From: an uncultured Chitinophaga sp.
GTDB lineage: Bacteria; Bacteroidota; Bacteroidia; Chitinophagales; Chitinophagaceae
Assembly: GCF_937874145.1 (NCBI RefSeq)
Contig: NZ_CALNBI010000388.1
Location: 1 to 16,459 of the forward strand
Direction: 5' to 3'
Length of the DNA: 16,459 nt
Under the pieces are notes generated by a model. The model saw nothing but the letters and a program-made list of their open reading frames with translations, did no database searches and had not been told where the DNA came from. How positions within the stretch are numbered: position 1 is the stretch's first letter; each line of letters opens with the position of its first letter. Of this stretch, positions 13,829-16,459 are shown piece after piece. The position numbers were made by a program, and so were the translations under genes.

Positions 13829-16035
13829 GAGTCATATACAGAATCGCCCGGCAGGAACTGAGCCTGTTGTTTCATTCGCCGGTGGCATGGCTGATCCTCA
13901 TCGTGTTCCCCATCCAGATCGGGGTGAATTTCCTTTATTACATCCAGATGATCGGAAGGGCGCAAAGGATGGGCAACCACTTCAGCGACGTCACCTCCAT
14001 GGTATTTGCCGGCCTGCAGGAAGGATTTTATCCCGGTGTGAAAAACACGCTGTATTTCTATATTCCGCTGCTGACGATGGGGCTCATCAGCCGCGAGATG
14101 CACAGCGGTTCCATCAAGCTGCTGCTGTCGTCGCCCATTAAAGTGCGCGACATCGTGCTGGGCAAGTACCTGGCGATGATGGGTTACGGCGCCATGCTGC
14201 TGCTGATCATCGCGGCGTATGGCGTGGCAGGTTCGTTCTTCATCACGAACATCGACTGGATGCTGCTGCTTTCCGGCGCGATGGGGCTGTACCTGCTGAT
14301 TTGCGCGTATGCGGCCATCGGGCTTTTCATGTCTTCCCTGACCACCTACCAGGTAGTGGCGGCGATCAGTACGCTGGCGGTGCTGGCGGGATTGAATTTC
14401 GTGGGAGGGCTCTTCCAGGGGAACGATACCGTGCGGCATATCACGTATTTCATGTCGATAGCCGGCAGAACGGAGCAGTTTATTTTCGGGTTGATCAGCA
14501 CGCAGGACATCGTGTACTTCGCGATTGTCATCGGCTTCTTCCTCGCCATTACGGGGATGCGGCTGCAAGACCAGCGGGAAGCCCGGAGCACCGGGGCGCG
14601 TACCGCGCGGTACCTCGGGCTGGTGGCCCTCTGCTTCGGCGCAGGGTACGTGAGCACCATTCCTGCCTTTACCGGTTATGTGGATATGACGGCTACCAAA
14701 ACGCACACCCTCGGCCCCCAGAGCCGGGAGCTCATCGCGGGGATGGACAAGCCGCTCACCGTAACTACCTACGTCAACATCCTCGATAACAATTATTACC
14801 TCGGCGCGCCGGAGAAGAAGAGCGCGGACGAGCGCATCCTCACGCCCTACCGCCGTTTCATGCCCGACATGGAGATGAAGTATGTGTATTACTATGACTT
14901 CTCCAACAACGAAGGGCTGTATAAAAATTACCCCGGCGAAAGCGATGCCGCCATTGCCAAAAAAGTAGCCGACATCCAGGATCTCGATTACAAAAAAGTG
15001 CTGAAGCCGGAAGAGGTGCGCAAGATCGTGGACCTCAACCCGGAAGAAAACCGCCTGGTAAGGCATCTGCAATATGGCGACAAACAAACCTTCCTGCGGT
15101 ATTACAACGATATCCGGATCTATCCCGGCGAGCAGGAATTTACGGCAGCGCTGAAGCGACTCGTAACGCCCGCGGAAATCCCTGTGATCACGTTCCTCCG
15201 CGGCAACGGGGAGCGCAGTATCACCAAAGCGGGCGATGCGGAGTTCCGCACGTTCGTCAACGACCTCACGTTCCGGGGAGCGCTCATCAACCAGGGTTTT
15301 AACGTGGATACCGTCAACCTGGACCAGCAGGATATTTCCGAAGCCACCTCCGTGCTGGTGATCGCCGATCCGAAAACGGACTTTTCGCCGGCCGTGCAGC
15401 AGAAGCTGGATCAATACTTTGCCAGCGGCAGGAACCTGTTCGTGATCACGGAACCGGGGTCTGCAGGCGTGTTGCAGCCTTTGCTCCGCCAGATCGGCAT
15501 TGAGCCGGGCAGTACGCCGGTACAGGAAGAAAGCCGCGACTACGCGCCGGACTTCATCCTGGCGCGCTTTACCGACAGCGCAGGTGCCATCGCTCCCAGG
15601 TTAAGCGCATTCAGGTCCGACAACGGCGTGGTGTCCATGCCGGGCACGGCGCCGCTGCAATACGGTTCCGCTGCCGGTTTTCATACGGTCCCGCTGCTGG
15701 AATCGAAAGAGAAAGGCGCGCTGGCCGTGGCTTCCCAGCGGGAGATCAACGGAAAAACGCAACGGATCGTTGTAACGGGCGATGCTGATTTCATGAGCTC
15801 CGGCGAACTGGGGCGGCGCAAGCCTTACATCTGGAACCAGCCGCTGATCACGGAAATGTTCCGGTGGTTCACTTACGGTGATTTTCCCGTCAACACCGGC
15901 GCTATCCGTTCGAAAGACGCGATCGACAGCGACGACAAGGGCATCATGACCATGCGGATCATCTTCTTCGGCCTCATCCCCGGATCCCTCCTCATCTTTG
16001 CGGCGGCTTTGCTGCTGTACAGGAAACGGAGATAG
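13825..16035 (+). CDS. ABC-2 type permease fused to a GldG-like auxiliary domain
   Basis: This 736-residue product combines two proteins that are separate (GldF and GldG) in Flavobacterium. Residues 1-245 form an ABC-2 permease with about six membrane segments (near 18-40, 74-89, 115-140, 145-168, 175-195 and 228-245) and the typical cytoplasmic stretch GLISREMHSGSIKLLLSSPIK split by conserved Glu. After a short linker, a GldG-like part starts with a membrane segment at about 262-281 and VDMTATKTHTLGPQSRELI. It continues with a large extracytoplasmic domain (VTTYVNIL to about 690) and ends in a C-terminal membrane anchor (IIFFGLIPGSLLIFAAALLLY) before KRR. It overlaps the ATPase gene by 4 bp, so the two probably form one exporter. 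The role of the auxiliary domain is unknown. Confidence 0.9.
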   Translation: MRVIYRIARQELSLLFHSPVAWLILIVFPIQIGVNFLYYIQMIGRAQRMGNHFSDVTSMVFAGLQEGFYPGVKNTLYFYIPLLTMGLISREMHSGSIKLLLSSPIKVRDIVLGKYLAMMGYGAMLLLIIAAYGVAGSFFITNIDWMLLLSGAMGLYLLICAYAAIGLFMSSLTTYQVVAAISTLAVLAGLNFVGGLFQGNDTVRHITYFMSIAGRTEQFIFGLISTQDIVYFAIVIGFFLAITGMRLQDQREARSTGARTARYLGLVALCFGAGYVSTIPAFTGYVDMTATKTHTLGPQSRELIAGMDKPLTVTTYVNILDNNYYLGAPEKKSADERILTPYRRFMPDMEMKYVYYYDFSNNEGLYKNYPGESDAAIAKKVADIQDLDYKKVLKPEEVRKIVDLNPEENRLVRHLQYGDKQTFLRYYNDIRIYPGEQEFTAALKRLVTPAEIPVITFLRGNGERSITKAGDAEFRTFVNDLTFRGALINQGFNVDTVNLDQQDISEATSVLVIADPKTDFSPAVQQKLDQYFASGRNLFVITEPGSAGVLQPLLRQIGIEPGSTPVQEESRDYAPDFILARFTDSAGAIAPRLSAFRSDNGVVSMPGTAPLQYGSAAGFHTVPLLESKEKGALAVASQREINGKTQRIVVTGDADFMSSGELGRRKPYIWNQPLITEMFRWFTYGDFPVNTGAIRSKDAIDSDDKGIMTMRIIFFGLIPGSLLIFAAALLLYRKRR

Positions 16036-16059
16036 TATGCAATGGATATAGTAAGCGCA

Positions 16060-16097
16060 GTTGCAGGCCTCCGGGCTTGCAGCTTTTTTTTTTTTTT
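16060..16097 (+). terminator. Strong intrinsic terminator of the ABC exporter operon
   Basis: GTTGCAGGCC (16060-16069) pairs with GGCTTGCAGC (16074-16083), including two G-T pairs, around loop TCCG. It is followed directly by 14 T (16084-16097). It starts 24 nt after the permease stop and ends 2 nt before the stop codon of the convergent minus-strand gene. Confidence 0.92.
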
Positions 16098-16099
16098 GC

Positions 16100-16459
16100 C
16101 TACCGGCCAGGGAGCTGGTCCTGCCGCAGCCAGCCCTTGCCTGTGGCAGATTCTGTGAGGAGGAAGCCCATATGGCTGCCCATTACCTGGAGGCTGGCGC
16201 CGGCGGGAATGGAGTCGATGATGGCGGCCAGGCTATCGGGCGCATTGAATAGGGCAAGGGCGGTGGGCGCCGTCGCTTTCCGCAGCGGGCGGGTGGAGAG
16301 GGATTTGCTTTCGATAAAACCTTCGCGGTTATCGGGCAGGCGAACCTTGTAGCGGCTGGCGGAGGCCGCGAGCATGCGGACTGCCTGGCTGGCCGGTAGT
16401 TTTTCGTTTTGTGCGCTTCCGGATTGCAGGGTAGTGGCGCCGGTGGTGCGGGCATATCC
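16100..16459 (-). CDS. C-terminal part of an SH3b-like domain protein, start outside window
   Basis: The frame is open from the window edge at 16459 to a TAG at 16100, giving 119 residues. Internal methionines are not credible starts because the sequence reads straight through from the edge. Two SH3b-like pieces are visible: YKVRLPDNREGFIESKSL, and ALFNAPDSLAAIIDSIPAGASLQVMGSHMGFLLTES..GKGWLRQDQL. The latter has the usual 'set value, how far from wall, keeps turning' spacing of bacterial SH3 domains ending in a GW. Such tails in Chitinophagaceae are often attached to cell-wall peptidases (from memory, M23 types). The enzymatic part is not in view, so the function is not assigned. Confidence 0.7.
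   Translation of the reverse strand, partial: GYARTTGATTLQSGSAQNEKLPASQAVRMLAASASRYKVRLPDNREGFIESKSLSTRPLRKATAPTALALFNAPDSLAAIIDSIPAGASLQVMGSHMGFLLTESATGKGWLRQDQLPGR

Noticed and set aside
13723..15414. Long minus-strand open frame opposite the ABC exporter permease (563 codons)
   Set aside because: It is a mirror frame of a GC-rich gene: His/Arg-rich with no domain, while the plus strand holds a clear membrane protein.
1..16459. CRISPR array, insertion sequence, integrase or prophage genes
   Set aside because: No spaced direct repeats, transposase motifs, terminal inverted repeats or phage genes were seen on either strand.

Overview
The window looks like a chromosomal stretch of a GC-rich Bacteroidota, most likely Chitinophagaceae (Chitinophaga or a close relative). 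The reasons are the ECF sigma / FecR anti-sigma / SusC / SusD locus, an STN-bearing SusC with the typical Chitinophaga-style N-terminus (MQKTAF...), a Gld-type ABC exporter, and the general lack of Shine-Dalgarno sites. This assignment is from family knowledge, not a search.

Layout. Positions 1-991 (minus): a secreted protein with repeated GRW...GPW modules, broken by a frameshift. At the break lies a short, perfectly recognisable piece of an ABC-exporter Walker A region on the opposite strand. 1219-3079: a divergent pair, a Cys/Met-metabolism PLP enzyme (minus) and an Lrp/AsnC regulator (plus). 3100-3275: a bidirectional terminator and, on the minus strand, an unusual RNA gene that folds as a complete tRNA but carries a variable arm of about 75 nt and a GUC anticodon-like triplet. 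3580-5536: a second divergent pair of the same design, a cysteine desulfurase (minus) and a second Lrp/AsnC regulator (plus), with a 325-bp control region. 5796-12800: ECF sigma factor, FecR anti-sigma factor, SusC receptor and SusD lipoprotein. The SusC gene is frameshifted in the plug domain, where residues expected in the family are also missing. 12884-16035: a two-gene ABC exporter, an ATPase and a permease fused to a GldG-like domain, ending in a textbook terminator. 16100-16459 (minus): the C-terminal end of a protein with SH3b-like modules.

How it fits together. The two PLP-enzyme/Lrp pairs suggest local, amino-acid-responsive control of sulfur amino acid breakdown or cysteine sulfur transfer. 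The sigma/FecR/SusCD block is a trans-envelope signalling and outer-membrane uptake system in which an STN-domain receptor would tell FecR to release the sigma factor. In this sequence the receptor appears inactivated or is miscalled at one junction. No glycoside hydrolase or other degradative enzyme accompanies SusCD, so its substrate cannot be read from the context. The most interesting unexplained element is the tRNA-like RNA at 3132-3275.
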